From Ephydatia muelleri (taxonomy: Eukaryota > Porifera > Demospongiae > Spongillida > Spongillidae): DNA of 64,000 nt. Positions 11,911-25,700 of the stretch are shown piece by piece. The translations under genes and the position numbers were made by a program. Below the pieces are notes generated by a model, which made no database searches, had not been told where the DNA came from, and was given only the letters and a program-made list of their open reading frames with translations. Every line of letters begins with the position of its first letter. Position 1 is the stretch's first letter. Where the stretch lies: NCBI GenBank assembly GCA_013339895.1, contig JABACO010000014.1, positions 8,413,892 to 8,477,891 of the forward strand, read 5' to 3'.

Positions 11911-11991
11911 GTAGCTATGTGTTACAAATTGCATCTACTACCTGATAATGTATGTATTAACTCACATGCACTCATTCCTCCAACCACGAAG

Positions 11992-12057
11992 ACGCAAGTC
12001 CAACCAGCGGATACAAGAGCGCCCTTCAAGAGCGATGACGTGAACAGAACTAATGAG
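11992..12057 (+). other. Candidate 66-nt exon, copy 2 of 2
   Basis: Paralogue of 11845-11910: same length, same phase (TQVQPADTRAPFK), flanked by an AG acceptor and a GTAGGC donor. A third, more diverged relative lies near 11740-11770, ending in AACAG before GTATGC. Conservation of length, phase and splice sites argues mildly for exons over a random repeat. Confidence 0.35.
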
Positions 12058-12134
12058 GTAGGCGCTCGTTATGTTCTGCACTATCATAGATTACAGAGTA
12101 GGAAACGGATCACTTGCTGCCTCGGCCTGTCATT

Positions 12135-12656
12135 GGGCTATTCCATAAAATAATTGTACACCCCTACTGATGACCAAAAAAGTTGTCCAGAGGGGGTCCA
12201 ATGGTAATGTCCTAGGGGGATGTTCTATTGCAGTGAGATGTGTCCAGAGGGGGTCCAATGGCAATGATGGCAATGTCCTAGGGGTGTCGCACAGTGAGAT
12301 GTGTCCGGATGGGTTTCAAAGGTAATGGTATCCTACATCAGGATGTGTCCAGAGGGGGTTCAATGGTAATGTCCAAGGGGGTTGTCCTACATCGAGATGT
12401 TTCCAGAGGGGAATGTCCTAAGGGGGTGTCCTACATCGAGATGTGTTCAGAGAGAGTTGAATGGTAATGTCCTAAGGGGGTATCCTACATCAGGTTGTGT
12501 CCAAAGGGGGTTCAATGGTAATGTACAGGGAAGTGTGTCCAGAGGGGGTCCAAAATAAATGTCCTGGGGGGGTATGGTGTAGAGGCTTTATGTCCTGGGG
12601 GGATACCTTGATATTAGTCATCAGTAGGGGTGTACAATTATATTATGGAATAGCCC
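12135..12656. mobile_element. 522-bp TIR element (MITE) filled with a minisatellite
   Basis: The ends are inverted repeats of about 41 bp (GGGCTATTCCATAA... at 12135 and its complement ending at 12656) with one or two mismatches. Each end is flanked by ATT, a possible 3-bp target duplication. The interior is almost entirely a degenerate tandem repeat with a unit of roughly 55-60 bp, cores GTCCAGAGGGGGTCCAATGG and AATGTCCTAGGGGG. No transposase is encoded, so it is non-autonomous. Superfamily is not assigned. Confidence 0.8.
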
Positions 12657-13004
12657 ATTATTAGGCTGGATGACGCCTTTAATGCGGTCACGACTTGTTA
12701 ATGGTTGCCTTCGAGGTCTCTGTACTTTAAAGGCGCCTGTTAGCGTTATCCGTTTAAACAAATCGTCATCATGTTTTCATCACTTGTGCGACGTTCTAAA
12801 AATTGGTGGTTGAGTTTAAAAACCTGAGCTGGTCTACATGTATGTGCATTCATTCGATACATAACATGTGGAATGGACCTGTTCAAGTGTTCTCCTTTTG
12901 TATGGCTATATTTTTAATCTCAAAAACCTCCTCATTAACATGGTTTATTGCACCACGTGCAAAAACAGATTGATCAGTTTCATATATTAAACTTGTTTCT
13001 GTAG
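12657..13004. other. No recognisable feature
   Basis: AT-rich sequence between the MITE and a weak exon candidate. Confidence 0.4.
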
Positions 13005-13163
13005 GGAATAGCTACGCCGCTGAGTGCCAGCATGGTCGATATTTTGTACATTTGCTCATTTGGCAATACAATTGGGGAGTGTAGTCGAAGCCTTCACCTG
13101 CTGATGAGTGAATCGAGACATTGGGCCATTATAAAAAATAATGGCCAAGCTCAACATGATCAG
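13005..13163 (+). other. Weak exon candidate upstream of the ankyrin exons
   Basis: A good polypyrimidine-AG acceptor at 13003-13004 is followed by 53 open codons starting GIATPLSAS and ending CAG before GTGCCT. Phase is 0 at both ends, matching the next ankyrin exon. The GxxTPLxAS start is ankyrin-like but the remainder is not. It may be chance. Confidence 0.2.
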
Positions 13164-13664
13164 GTGCCTAGTATACTGGTGCCTAGTACATTTATAATCA
13201 CTCATTTAAATAGGATTTCATAATATAACAAAGAAATCACTTCCAATTGCACATGTATAAAATGATAGAATTTAATATGGGAAATCACCTTGATTGATCA
13301 TTCCTCTTTTGTGATTGCTCAAATGATTTTTTATGAAAACCTTTTGTACACACAAATGAAGGGCTAAATATGAATTCATTCGATCATCATGAATTGGCAA
13401 CATGAAAATTATTAATGAAAGATAAATGAGAAAGTATAATAGTGTAAACAGAAATGATTTCTGTCTTTGTCAAAATGAATTAAATGTACTTCTTCTTGTG
13501 ATTTGTTAATATTAAAAATCAGCATACTATGATTTGTGAGAAAGAAAAACCACTAGTAACATCAACAGTTTCCATTATGTATATGAATGCATTGTGTCTA
13601 TCATATACACACAGTGGGCATCTTGCAGTATTTTCTGTATGTACAAATACATCACTTCTATTAG

Positions 13665-13763
13665 GGAGGTCAGAGTCCATTGTGGATAGCAAGTTTGAAT
13701 GGACGCCTTGATGAAGTAAAGAAACTCATTGAAGCAGGAGCTGATGTCAATCAGGCTAGCAAG
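13665..13763 (+). CDS. Ankyrin exon A1
   Basis: 99 nt, phase 0, acceptor TTAG and donor GTTGGT. Encodes one 33-residue ankyrin repeat, GGQSPLWIASLNG then GADVNQASK. It is the most diverged A exon, so probably the ancestral one outside the recent amplification. Confidence 0.9.
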
Positions 13764-16700
13764 GTTGGTGTGAAATGATCTGCTCCGTTTAGTGGTCTGC
13801 ATATCCTTGACCACTTTAAATTTGTTCACCTTAGAAATGATATAATGTTGTGTGCAATGTACAACGTATGCATGCAGGCTGTCAATATCGTGTGTTATTT
13901 GATGTAAATAGGAAACTCTACTTCTAATTAATATTGTAAACCTGCTTTTAAGATTGTTTCAACAGTCAATGGACGATCAATTAATATCTATACCATGTAG
14001 ATGTACATATACAGGGTGATTGGAAAGTTGTGCAAAATATTTGAATTGGTATAACTCCAGGAAAAATTATGCTATTGAACCAAAAACATGCCAGTGATTA
14101 ATATAATGTTATTAATTAGTAGTTATAAAAGTTGTAAACATAATCTTAAAAGTACATGTAGGTTTACAATATTATAGTAGAGTTTCCTATTTACATAAAA
14201 TTACATGTAGATGTACATTCTTCAGTCTTGTTTTCCAGCATACTTTAAGACGTACTTAAATAGGTGTAGCTGGGGAGATGACTTAATTCTTAAACCAGTG
14301 GTTGAATGCTGCCGTGGACCCAAGCCTAAGAAGTTTTGTGATTTGATGTGATCTAAATGTCCCTTTGCATACTGCTGCTTAACAAAGTCTGGGCAATATG
14401 TTAAATTGGTTTAACCTGGTTTGGTACATGATAGCAAACATGTTAATTGGTGCAGATCATTTGGATAATACATGTATATAATGCTGAGAAACATGACCTT
14501 TTATAGGAGCACTTGTACATGTACATACAAATGGTACATGAACATGAATATGTGTCAAGGGTATTACAGTATGTGTACAAATATTTCAGATGTCAAATGT
14601 GTGCATGTACATTTGTATGTACCTGTCCATACATGTGTATTTAGGGGACAAGTAATGGCTGATTTGGGGTTGGGTACATAAATCACTGGTCATGTCCATG
14701 GAATGTGATCTTGCATGCCATGTTGAAATCTGTATCTCTTAACCATCTGGTTTGACTGTAAATAAAAATCCCCTAACACTTTCACATCATTTTCTATAAC
14801 AAATAATCTCAGTTAAAACAATGTAGAGCAGGTGATTGATAAAAGTGTACCAATCAAGCACAGGTTATCACAACCCTTGATGTGTAGGAATAAAGCTTTT
14901 AAACTACATGTATGTTTAGAACAAGAGCAGCTTGTACACATGTTCTCCATCCACTCTCTGTGTACACCCCTCATCCTTGAATACCTTATCAGTACATAGT
15001 AGTAATAAACCGTGCTACATGTACATGTATCCTGCTCACACATAAAAGTGCTCTTCCAGAGCTGAGGAACAATCTCATAACAGTTAAAATGAACAGCACA
15101 TGGTGTGCACGTTAGGACTGCACCTACAATGTCCTCTAACATAAGCTCCATCTCTTATATCCCTGCCCCCCCCCCCCTGCCCCATGGCACTCCAAACACC
15201 ATGTAATGACAACATTTGGGTGGAAACTTATATCACATAGCCATTCTTGGCTAATGACTACACTGTATGACCATCAGCAGCCATACATGTATATCTTAAG
15301 CAGCTGATCATACACACAGCATGCAGCTTGACATGCCTACAGTTCTATACATCTCTGTACATCTCTGTGGATGGTTTAATGGTGTACTTTCCATGTACAT
15401 GTAATCTTCCCCCTCAGCTGGCACTTGAATTTTATTAATTACCCTACCCACTGTGGTGGGTCAAGGCCCATGACGTCAGTCCTTACCCTTGTGTTCCATG
15501 AACATGCTGGCATGCATGCAAATTGATGAGGTGATGTTGTCATTTGTACACCCTCCCAACATGCACCTTCTCCCTCTGTACTTCTCTCATTCACTTCTCT
15601 TCATATTGTACATGTGTTTGTGCCTGCATCAGTGATGCTTTTGTTCCTTCTCTCCTTACCAGGACAACATAACCCCACTGTATGTGGCAAGTCTGAAAGG
15701 TCATGATGAAGTAGTACAGACCTTGTTGAGAGCTGGTGCTGGAGTGAATATAGCAAGATCTGATGTAAGTGATGTTTAGTTGTATGTGGACTAATGAGGG
15801 TATGGTGGGGTGTTGTAAGGGTGCAGTAAAAGAGGCTGCATGTACCATTAATAACATTTATGAAATTGCTGCCCACCCCCCCAGCACCCCTCTCCAACAC
15901 ATACATGTACACAAAAGGTGTGCTATCGAGATTAAAGAAGCGTGCACATTTCTCAGGTGTGTCAAGCCCCAAGTGCATAGCGTATAGGCAGGGGCTGACG
16001 TTAATGATTCAATAGCACTTACATGTACATGTAATACCTCAGATATAAAGCAAGTGTGGTACACAGATGATTCCATTGCAGGTGGTTCCCTCACAGCTCA
16101 TAAGACTTAGTGGGATAGTCTCGTTTTACAAGGTCCCACATACATGTATAGGTATTTTGTTAAGTCGAACCAAATCATAAACTCACCACATGCTGCCAAT
16201 GCATCTGAACGTTTAGCAAACCGTAAGGACTGAGGTCATGGGCCTTGACCCACCACAGTCTGCATGTACATGTACATGTATACTGGTAGGGTATATATTC
16301 AACAAACCCATGTGTTCCATGAACATGTACTTGCACAACGATTACTTGTAAAACACAAAGGACTGGTCATTAATAAATAAATGGATCATTCTTGTATTAG
16401 GGAGGTGAGAGTCCATTGTGGACAGCAAGTTTCAATGGACGCCTTGAAGTAGTAACGAAACTAATTGAAGCAGGAGCTGATATCAATCAGGCTACTAAGG
16501 TTGGTATGAAATAATCTGCTCCATTTACAATGTGGTGGTCAGCATGTACATGTACTGGTAGTTTAGCATGATTTGGAATAAAACGTTTTGGGGAAATTAC
16601 AACATGTAAAAATGTAACAGAATATCATTAAATGTGCATTATTTTATTTTAACCAAAACTTTTCCATTCTGTCCTAGTGTACATGTATGTACATGTTGTC

Positions 16701-19700
16701 ATACTAACAACATGCTTGTACATGAGACAATTATGCCCTAGTCATGAGTTAATGGCTGTACATGTATCTCTACAGCTACTCTATCAAATCTGGATCATTA
16801 TGTGCCATTAATGTCAGAATGTTAGGTAGATTTATCCCACATTGCACATCAGTGGTCTCTTATTTTATACTTTATGCCACATGTACATGTGTTCAAAATG
16901 TAATTTCTATACCAATTAAATGTCCAAAGTCAGATGAGCATATGGAGGTGATGAATGCTGTTGTTGAGTGGTGGGACAATGACCAAAACCATCTGTATAG
17001 GGAAATAGATTGATCTGGGGCAAAATCCCATACCCCAATGTGGGAACATTCCCCTCCCCCCTCGGCTGCATCGTTTATTATTCATTGGCTGCACCACTTT
17101 TTATTAGCAAATCCATGAGCGCTGGGATTAGGATATTGCTTGACCATATGAATAAAGTGACATGGTGAAATGATCATGCAGCATAGAAGCTGTATACTCC
17201 CTCCACATGCCTTACATGGTATCCTCACAGTTCCTTATCACATAACAATTGGTGTAGCCTCACCTGTGCACGCCATCTTAATAAGACACAATAGGCTGGA
17301 ATGGTACACAGCACACAGACCAATACTCCAATAGGCTGGAATGGTACACAGCACACAGACCAATACTCCAATAGGCTGGAATAGTACACAGCACACAGAC
17401 CAATACTCTAAACATAACACCAAACAAAAATAACACTAATAACAACAACAACATCGGGCTGCCAACCCAACAACACCACACACAACGCTGGGCAGGGGGC
17501 TTAACACAAACCTATATTTTAAAAGAAGATGAGCCCACATCATATGGTCCACCAAAACCCAAGTACATGTACTTATGATGTGCCTGCACCACCTCCACAT
17601 GGTGGTAACCCGACTTTACATCAAAAGTAAACATATACTCACCTGATCTGAAAAGCATCATGGCTATACTCATGTCTTCATACTTAAATTTCTGTTTCCG
17701 TACTACATGTAACTGGTTCATATGACGCAGGTTAAGCACCAAGCGCTTCTTCAGACAGCGGGCTGCAAATATACGGTCTAGCACTTACTGTCTGGACGTA
17801 CCCCCCACTGAGCAGCTCAGCAACAGCAAGGTCCACAAATCCTGTGTTCACCCACGCCGACTGCTGATTTGTCCTTGTATACGTCGTAGGTTTGGAGTAG
17901 AACGGTATCACATACCCTTCCCGTATTAAGTCAACGATCCACTCTGGGGTACATAGCACATCCACCCAAAACTGTACATGCTGTCTCTACCGCCCTTTGA
18001 TGGACGCTGGTCAGCCATCACGCAATTGGAATTCACAACATCTGTCCATAGAAAGTTTTATGGCATACCGTAATGTAAAGAGCCCCAAATTTATCTCAGT
18101 TAAGGGGCAGGTGATTGATACAAGTGTACCAACCAAGCACAGGTTATCACAACCCTTGATGACCAAAGCAGATAGATGGTGTGGGGTGTAGAGACATCAC
18201 TCATCATTTGCAATACCTTATCAGTACATAGTCATAGAAAACCTTGCTACATGTATCCTGCTCACACATAAAAGTGCTCTTCCAGAGCTGAGGAACAATC
18301 TCATAACAGTTAAAATGAACAGCACATGGTGTGCACATTAGGACACCTACAATGTCCTCTAACATAAGCTCCATCTCTTATATCCCTGCCCCCCATGTGG
18401 CATTCCATTTCATCCAATCACCTTGTCATGACAACATTTGAGTGGTATCCCATAGCCATTCTTGGCTGACTATGACCACCAGCAGCCATGTATCTTAAGC
18501 AGCTGATCATACATGTAGACATGCAGCATGACATGCCTACATGTACATGTAGCTCTATACATGTGGATGGTTTAATGGTGTACTTTCCATGTACATGTAC
18601 ACTTCCCCTCCCCCTCAGCTGGCACTTGAGATGTTGAATATTATTAGTTATCCTATGGACTGTGGTGGGTCAAGGCCCATGACCTCAGTCCTTACCCTAA
18701 TACCACAAACCATGTGTAACAACATGTGTGCAGTGTACATGCTGCAACACATCATATACATGTACATGTACAAATTGATCTGGTGGTGTTGTCATTTCTA
18801 CACCCTCCCAACATGCACCTTCTCCCTCTGTGCTTCTCTCATTCACTTCACTTCTTCATATTCACTTTCAAACTGTTCTCCCTTCTTATGTGCATCTGTG
18901 ATGCCTTTGTTCCTTCTCTCCTTACCAGGACAATGCAACTCCACTGTTTGTGGCAAGTCATAATGGTCATTATGATGTAGTACAGACCTTGTTGGGAGCT
19001 GGTGCTGGAGTGAATATAGCAACATCTGATGTAAGTGATGTTTAGTTGTACATGTATGTGGACTAATGAGGGTATGGAGGGATGTTATAAGGGCGCAGGA
19101 GCAAAAGGCTAAATGCACCATTAATAAAATTGCTGCCTCCCCCCACAACACATACATGTACATGTACACAAAAGGTGTGCTATCGAGATTAAAGTTCGTC
19201 CACCATACTACTCTCTAGTAGACTTGACTATAGCATACGAGTACGCCTTGTTCCATCTTACTGACACTAAGAACTCACTGGCCACACCCATCAACCCCAA
19301 CTCATCACTACTCCACTCTCACTGGTCACACCCATTGACCCTCACACACTAGCCACACCTCACTCACTAGCCACACCCAGGGCTCACTGGCCACACCCAT
19401 CGATCCTCAAAACTCCACATGCACTGGCCACACCCTTCGACCCTCACAACTCCACACTCACTGGCCACATCCATCCACCCCCACTCACAACTCCACACCC
19501 TCTGGCCACACCCAGGGACCCTCACTCACTGGCCAGACCCATCAATTCTCACACCTCGACCCGCACTGGCCACAACCAGGGGCCCTCAGCATCAGCGACA
19601 TACATGTAACTATACATTTACTGGCCACACCCATCAACCCTCACTGGCCATACCCAGGGTCCCTCATAGCAAGCAGGAATATATGCCCTTCCATATAAGG

Positions 19701-22700
19701 GCTTCAACTTAACTCTAATAAATGTAGACATCTTGTTAGGTATGTTGCAAAATTTTTCAGATTGTTTAAATCGCTGAGATGATAACACCGATGTGAAGAG
19801 CACATTAAACCATACTTAATGATACCAAAATCATATGTTTAAGATTTAGAATACGGAAGATATACATGTAGTGTTTTAAAGCGTAAATAAGCATTGAATT
19901 TTAGTATGGGATTTCATTAAAACGTGCGTCCGTAAGTATGTTGTGTTAAATCCCACGTAACTTTTGCAACGTATACCATATTTAAATGGTAATGGCAGGT
20001 TAATAGATGCCCTTTCGAATTATTCTGTTAAAGGTTCACATTGCAAGCGATATAGTTCTTTGTGGCTCAATAACTTTAGTAACAATACATACTTAGGGCA
20101 ATAGATGACGTTAGTGAAAATTGCTAGTATGAAAACACTAATCCAATAACCAATTCATCCAATAGAAGGTCTGCTGCTAGTTCAAAGATAGACATGTCAT
20201 AATCTGTTGCATCATGATGTTTCATTCTCCTTCCAATATGCAACAACATACTTAATTCCTTTCATCTTTTCAATTCTTCCATTAAACAATTGAAAAACTC
20301 CACCATCCAACCAAACATGGCAAATATTGTGGCCAATTGATTTACCAGTCAAAACGTATACAGACACAGGATAGCTCACTACTCAGAGTCACAGACACAG
20401 ACAGTCACACGCAAACGATAGGAATACTTCAACCTTAAAACGAATTCAAATTTCTAATCAAACCTAAAATTGGCAATGAATATCTAATGTAAGTGATGTT
20501 TAGTTGTGGAGAGATGTATGTGGACTAATGAGGGTATGGAGGGATGTTATAAGGATGCAGTGGCAAAAGGCTAAATGCACCATTAATAAAATTGCTACCC
20601 ACCTTCCCCTCCCCGGCCCACAACACATACATGTACACACAAGGTGTGCTATTGAGATTAAAGAAGTGTGCACGTTACTCAGGTGTGGGTCATTCCACTA
20701 TGACTTTGTATGGGAGCGTGCTTCACATCTTCAGATCATGATGCATTTACTCATATTTGTTTGTCTTTGGATGAATGTTGCTTTTACCGTTTATTATCTT
20801 AATAACTTGAATGGCTTACGAAATATGCTGTCCTGAATCGAGGGGGGGGGGGGGGGGGGGCAAAGAAATCTGTATGGATCCCATCGTCCGTCCAATACTG
20901 TAGAGCTTGAAAAGAGGATTACGAATCTCCTTTTAAAATAAAAATCTGACTTAAGAGAAAAAAGATTAAAAACGAGGGCGTAGGGGGTACCACCTACACT
21001 TCAGATTCACATGGGAGTCGCACCGATCGATTCCTCGTAGTGAAAGTAACTCATTAGCACCCAAGTACAATCTGTAGACCCTTGCTAAAACCTAGAGCGA
21101 TGTAATTAACATTTTAACCCGGCCGTTCCAGAGATATGTGCGGTAGGTTTAATTACCGGGTTAAAACATGCTCAAGGTTTTAGCGAGGGTTTACAAGTTG
21201 TACTTGGGTCCTAACTAGCTACTTTCACTGCGAGGAATCGATCGGTGTGATTCCCATGTGAATCTGAAGCAAAACAAATAAAATAGAAGGGGCGTAGGTG
21301 GCACCCCCTACACCCTCTTTTTAAAATCCCCCGTATCTTTTTTCTCTTAAGTCAGATTTTTATTTTAAAAGCAGATTCGTAATTCTCTCTTCAAACTCTA
21401 CAGTATTGGACGATGGGGTCCATACAAATTTCATTGCTCCCCCCCCCCCCCCTCGTCCTGAATAATTTATTTTTCCAGATAAAGTTCAACTTTGAAAGCT
21501 CATACCTTTTTTGTCTGATACAGTCATTATTGTCATCGAACTTGAGTGGAACCCATATTTAGTTATCATTTTTGTGGGTAGTGAAAGGGTTATATACTAA
21601 AGCGCTGATTTAAAAATTTGGATTGATTTAAAAGTTTTAAAATGTATAAACATCAAGGGAAGACTAATATCTCGCGTTTTTTGTTAATAAATTTCAGTTT
21701 ATAGATAACCCCTGAGAACCACATGCGTTTGATGATGTGGCAGCCATATTTATTTTTTCACTCGGCTTATATTACTAAGTGGGGGTAAGTGTGTTACATA
21801 ACTATCATACAACAGCTATCAACGCTGAGGTTTATTTTTCTTTCACTTATGGCTTAAGTGTTTCTTTGATAGTGTATGCCAGCCTCAAATGCCACATGCA
21901 AGTAAGATCTTTTAGTGCATTGCGTAGTATCAATAGCAAGAGCTTCCTAATATATACCACAAACCACTTAGATGACTTACATGTACATGTAACAACACAG
22001 TGGTTATGTTCATTCACAGCAATTTACTAATCATTTTTGTTTACTTAGTTAATGAATTTATACATTTAGTTGTGTCAGCCAGACATTGTTTGGCAAATTT
22101 ACTTCAGCTGACTAACCAGGTCAGTCAACCTAGGAGATGGTCCACTATCTGCACACATTATGAAGTGTAGCATGCACAATCATTTGTTGTTTGGACTTCA
22201 ATTGAAGTGTACTTGCACAACGATTACTTGTAAAACACAAAGGACTGGTCGTTAATAAATAAATTGATCACTCTTGTATTAGGACGGTCAGAGTCCATTG
22301 TGGACAGCAAGTTTCAATGGACACCTTGAAGTAGTAACGAAACTCATTGAAGCTGGAGCTGATATCAATCAGGCTAATAAGGTTGGTATGAAATAATCTG
22401 CTCCATTTACAATGTGGTGGTCAGCATGTACTGGTAGTTTAACATGATTTGGAATAAAACGTTTTGGGGAAATTACAACATGTAAAAATGTAACAGAGTC
22501 ATTAAATGTGCATCATTTTATTTTAACCAAAACCTTTCCATTCTGTCCTACATGTATGTACATGTAGTACAACATGCATGTACTTGAGACAATTATGCCC
22601 TAGTCATGAGTTAATGGCTGTACATGTATCTCTATAGCTACTCTATTAAATCTGGATCATTATGTGCCATTAATGTCAGAATGTTAGGTAGATTTATCCC

Positions 22701-25700
22701 ACATTGCACATCAGTGGTCTCTTATTTTATACTTTATGCCACATGTACATGTGTTCAAAATGTAATTTCTATACCAATTAAATGTCCAAAGTCAGATGAG
22801 CATATGGAGGTGATGAATGCTGTTGTTGAGTGGTGGGACAATGACCAAAACCATCTGTATAGGGAAATAGATTGTTCTGGGGCAGAATCCCATACCCCAA
22901 TGTGGGAACATTCCCCTCCCCCCTCCCCCCCCCTCCTCCCTAACTGGGGCTGCATCGTTTATTATTCATTGGCTGCACCACTTTTATTAGCAAATCCATG
23001 AGCGCTGGGATTAGGATATTGCTTGACCATATGAATAAAGTGACATGGTGAAATGATCATGCAGCATAGAAGCTGTATACTCTCTCCACATGCCTTACAT
23101 GGTATCCTCACAGTTCCTTATCACATAACAATTGGTGTAGCCTCACCTGTGCACGCCATCTTAATAAGACACAATAGGCTGGAATGGTACACAGCACACA
23201 GACCAATACTCCAATAGGCTGGAATGGTACACAGCACACAGACCAATACTCCAATAGGCTGGAATAGTACACAGCACACAGACCAATACTCTAAACATAA
23301 CACCAAACAAAAATAACACTAATAACAACAACAACATCGGGCTGCCAACCCAACAACACCACACACAACGCTGGGCAGGGGGCTTAACACAAACCTATAT
23401 TTTAAAAGAAGATGAGCCCACATCATATGGTCCACCAAAACCCAAGTACATGTACTTATGATGTGCCTGCACCACCTCCACATGGTGGTAACCCGACTTT
23501 ACATCAAAAGTAAACATATACTCACCTGATCTGAAAAGCATCATGGCTATACTCATGTCTTCATACTTAAATTTCTGTTTCCGTACTACATGTAACTGGT
23601 TCATATGACGCAGGTTAAGCACCAAGCGCTTCTTCAGACAGCGGGCTGCAAATATACGGTCTAGCACTTACTGTCTGGACGTACCCCCCACTGAGCAGCT
23701 CAGCAACAGCAAGGTCCACAAATCCTGTGTTCACCCACGCCGACTGCTGATTTGTCCTTGTATACGTCGTAGGTTTGGAGTAGAACGGTATCACATACCC
23801 TTCCCGTATTAAGTCAACGATCCACTCTGGGGTACATAGCACATCCACCCAAAACTGTACATGCTGTCTCTACCGCCCTTTGATGGACGCTGGTCAGCCA
23901 TCACGCAATTGGAATTCACAACATCTGTCCATAGAAAGTTTTATGGCATACCGTAATGTAAAGAGCCCCAAATTTATCTCAGTTAAGGGGCAGGTGATTG
24001 ATACAAGTGTACCAACCAAGCACAGGTTATCACAACCCTTGATGACCAAAGCAGATAGATGGTGTGGGGTGTAGAGACATCACTCATCATTTGCAATACC
24101 TTATCAGTACATAGTCATAGAAAACCTTGCTACATGTATCCTGCTCACACATAAAAGTGCTCTTCCAGAGCTGAGGAACAATCTCATAACAGTTAAAATG
24201 AACAGCACATGGTGTGCACATTAGGACACCTACAATGTCCTCTAACATAAGCTCCATCTCTTATATCCCTGCCCCCCATGTGGCATTCCATTTCATCCAA
24301 TCACCTTGTCATGACAACATTTGAGTGGTATCCCATAGCCATTCTTGGCTGACTATGACCACCAGCAGCCATGTATCTTAAGCAGCTGATCATACATGTA
24401 GACATGCAGCATGACATGCCTACATGTACATGTAGCTCTATACATGTGGATGGTTTAATGGTGTACTTTCCATGTACATGTACACTTCCCCTCCCCCTCA
24501 GCTGGCACTTGAGATGTTGAATATTATTAGTTATCCTATGGACTGTGGTGGGTCAAGGCCCATGACCTCAGTCCTTACCCTAATACCACAAACCATGTGT
24601 AACAACATGTGTGCAGTGTACATGCTGCAACACATCATATACATGTACATGTACAAATTGATCTGGTGGTGTTGTCATTTCTACACCCTCCCAACATGCA
24701 CCTTCTCCCTCTGTGCTTCTCTCATTCACTTCACTTCTTCATATTCACTTTCAAACTGTTCTCCCTTCTTATGTGCATCTGTGATGCCTTTGTTCCTTCT
24801 CTCCTTACCAGGACAATGCAACTCCACTGTTTGTGGCAAGTCATAATGGTCATTATGATGTAGTACAGACCTTGTTGGGAGCTGGTGCTGGAGTGAATAT
24901 AGCAACATCTGATGTAAGTGATGTTTAGTTGTACATGTATGTGGACTAATGAGGGTATGGAGGGATGTTATAAGGGCGCAGGAGCAAAAGGCTAAATGCA
25001 CCATTAATAAAATTGCTGCCTCCCCCCACAACACATACATGTACATGTACACAAAAGGTGTGCTATCGAGATTAAAGTTCGTCCACCATACTACTCTAGT
25101 AGACTTGACTATAGCATACGAGTACGCCTTGTTCCATCTTACTGACACTAAGAACTCACTGGCCACACCCATCAACCCCAACTCATCACTACTCCACTCT
25201 CACTGGTCACACCCATTGACCCTCACACACTAGCCACACCTCACTCACTAGCCACACCCAGGGCTCACTGGCCACACCCATCGATCCTCAAAACTCCACA
25301 TGCACTGGCCACACCCTTCGACCCTCACAACTCCACACTCACTGGCCACATCCATCCACCCCCACTCACAACTCCACACCCTCTGGCCACACCCAGGGAC
25401 CCTCACTCACTGGCCAGACCCATCAATTCTCACACCTCGACCCGCACTGGCCACAACCAGGGGCCCTCAGCATCAGCGACATACATGTAACTATACATTT
25501 ACTGGCCACACCCATCAACCCTCACTGGCCATACCCAGGGTCCCTCATAGCAAGCAGGAATATATGCCCTTCCATATAAGGGCTTCAACTTAACTCTAAT
25601 AAATGTAGACATCTTGTTAGGTATGTTGCAAAATTTTTCAGATTGTTTAAATCGCTGAGATGATAACACCGATGTGAAGAGCACATTAAACCATACTTAA

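Larger units (their letters stand above)
16401..22282 (+). repeat. Tandem segmental unit 2 (A2, B2)
   Basis: First long unit of the array, 5882 bp from A exon to A exon. Contents in order: A2, an intronic ORF (16762-17013), a 40-bp minisatellite, a DIRS fragment, B2, a CACTGGCCACACCC minisatellite, a B-exon donor scar at 20482, and a foldback element. The stretch from about 16.7 to 20.86 kb is nearly identical to 22.6-26.74 kb. The part from 19665 to 20480 is AT-rich and holds nothing recognisable. Confidence 0.9.

Noticed and set aside
19272-19712. His/Pro/Thr-rich ORFs of 97 codons (also 25300-25593)
   Set aside because: Translation of the CACTGGCCACACCC minisatellite.
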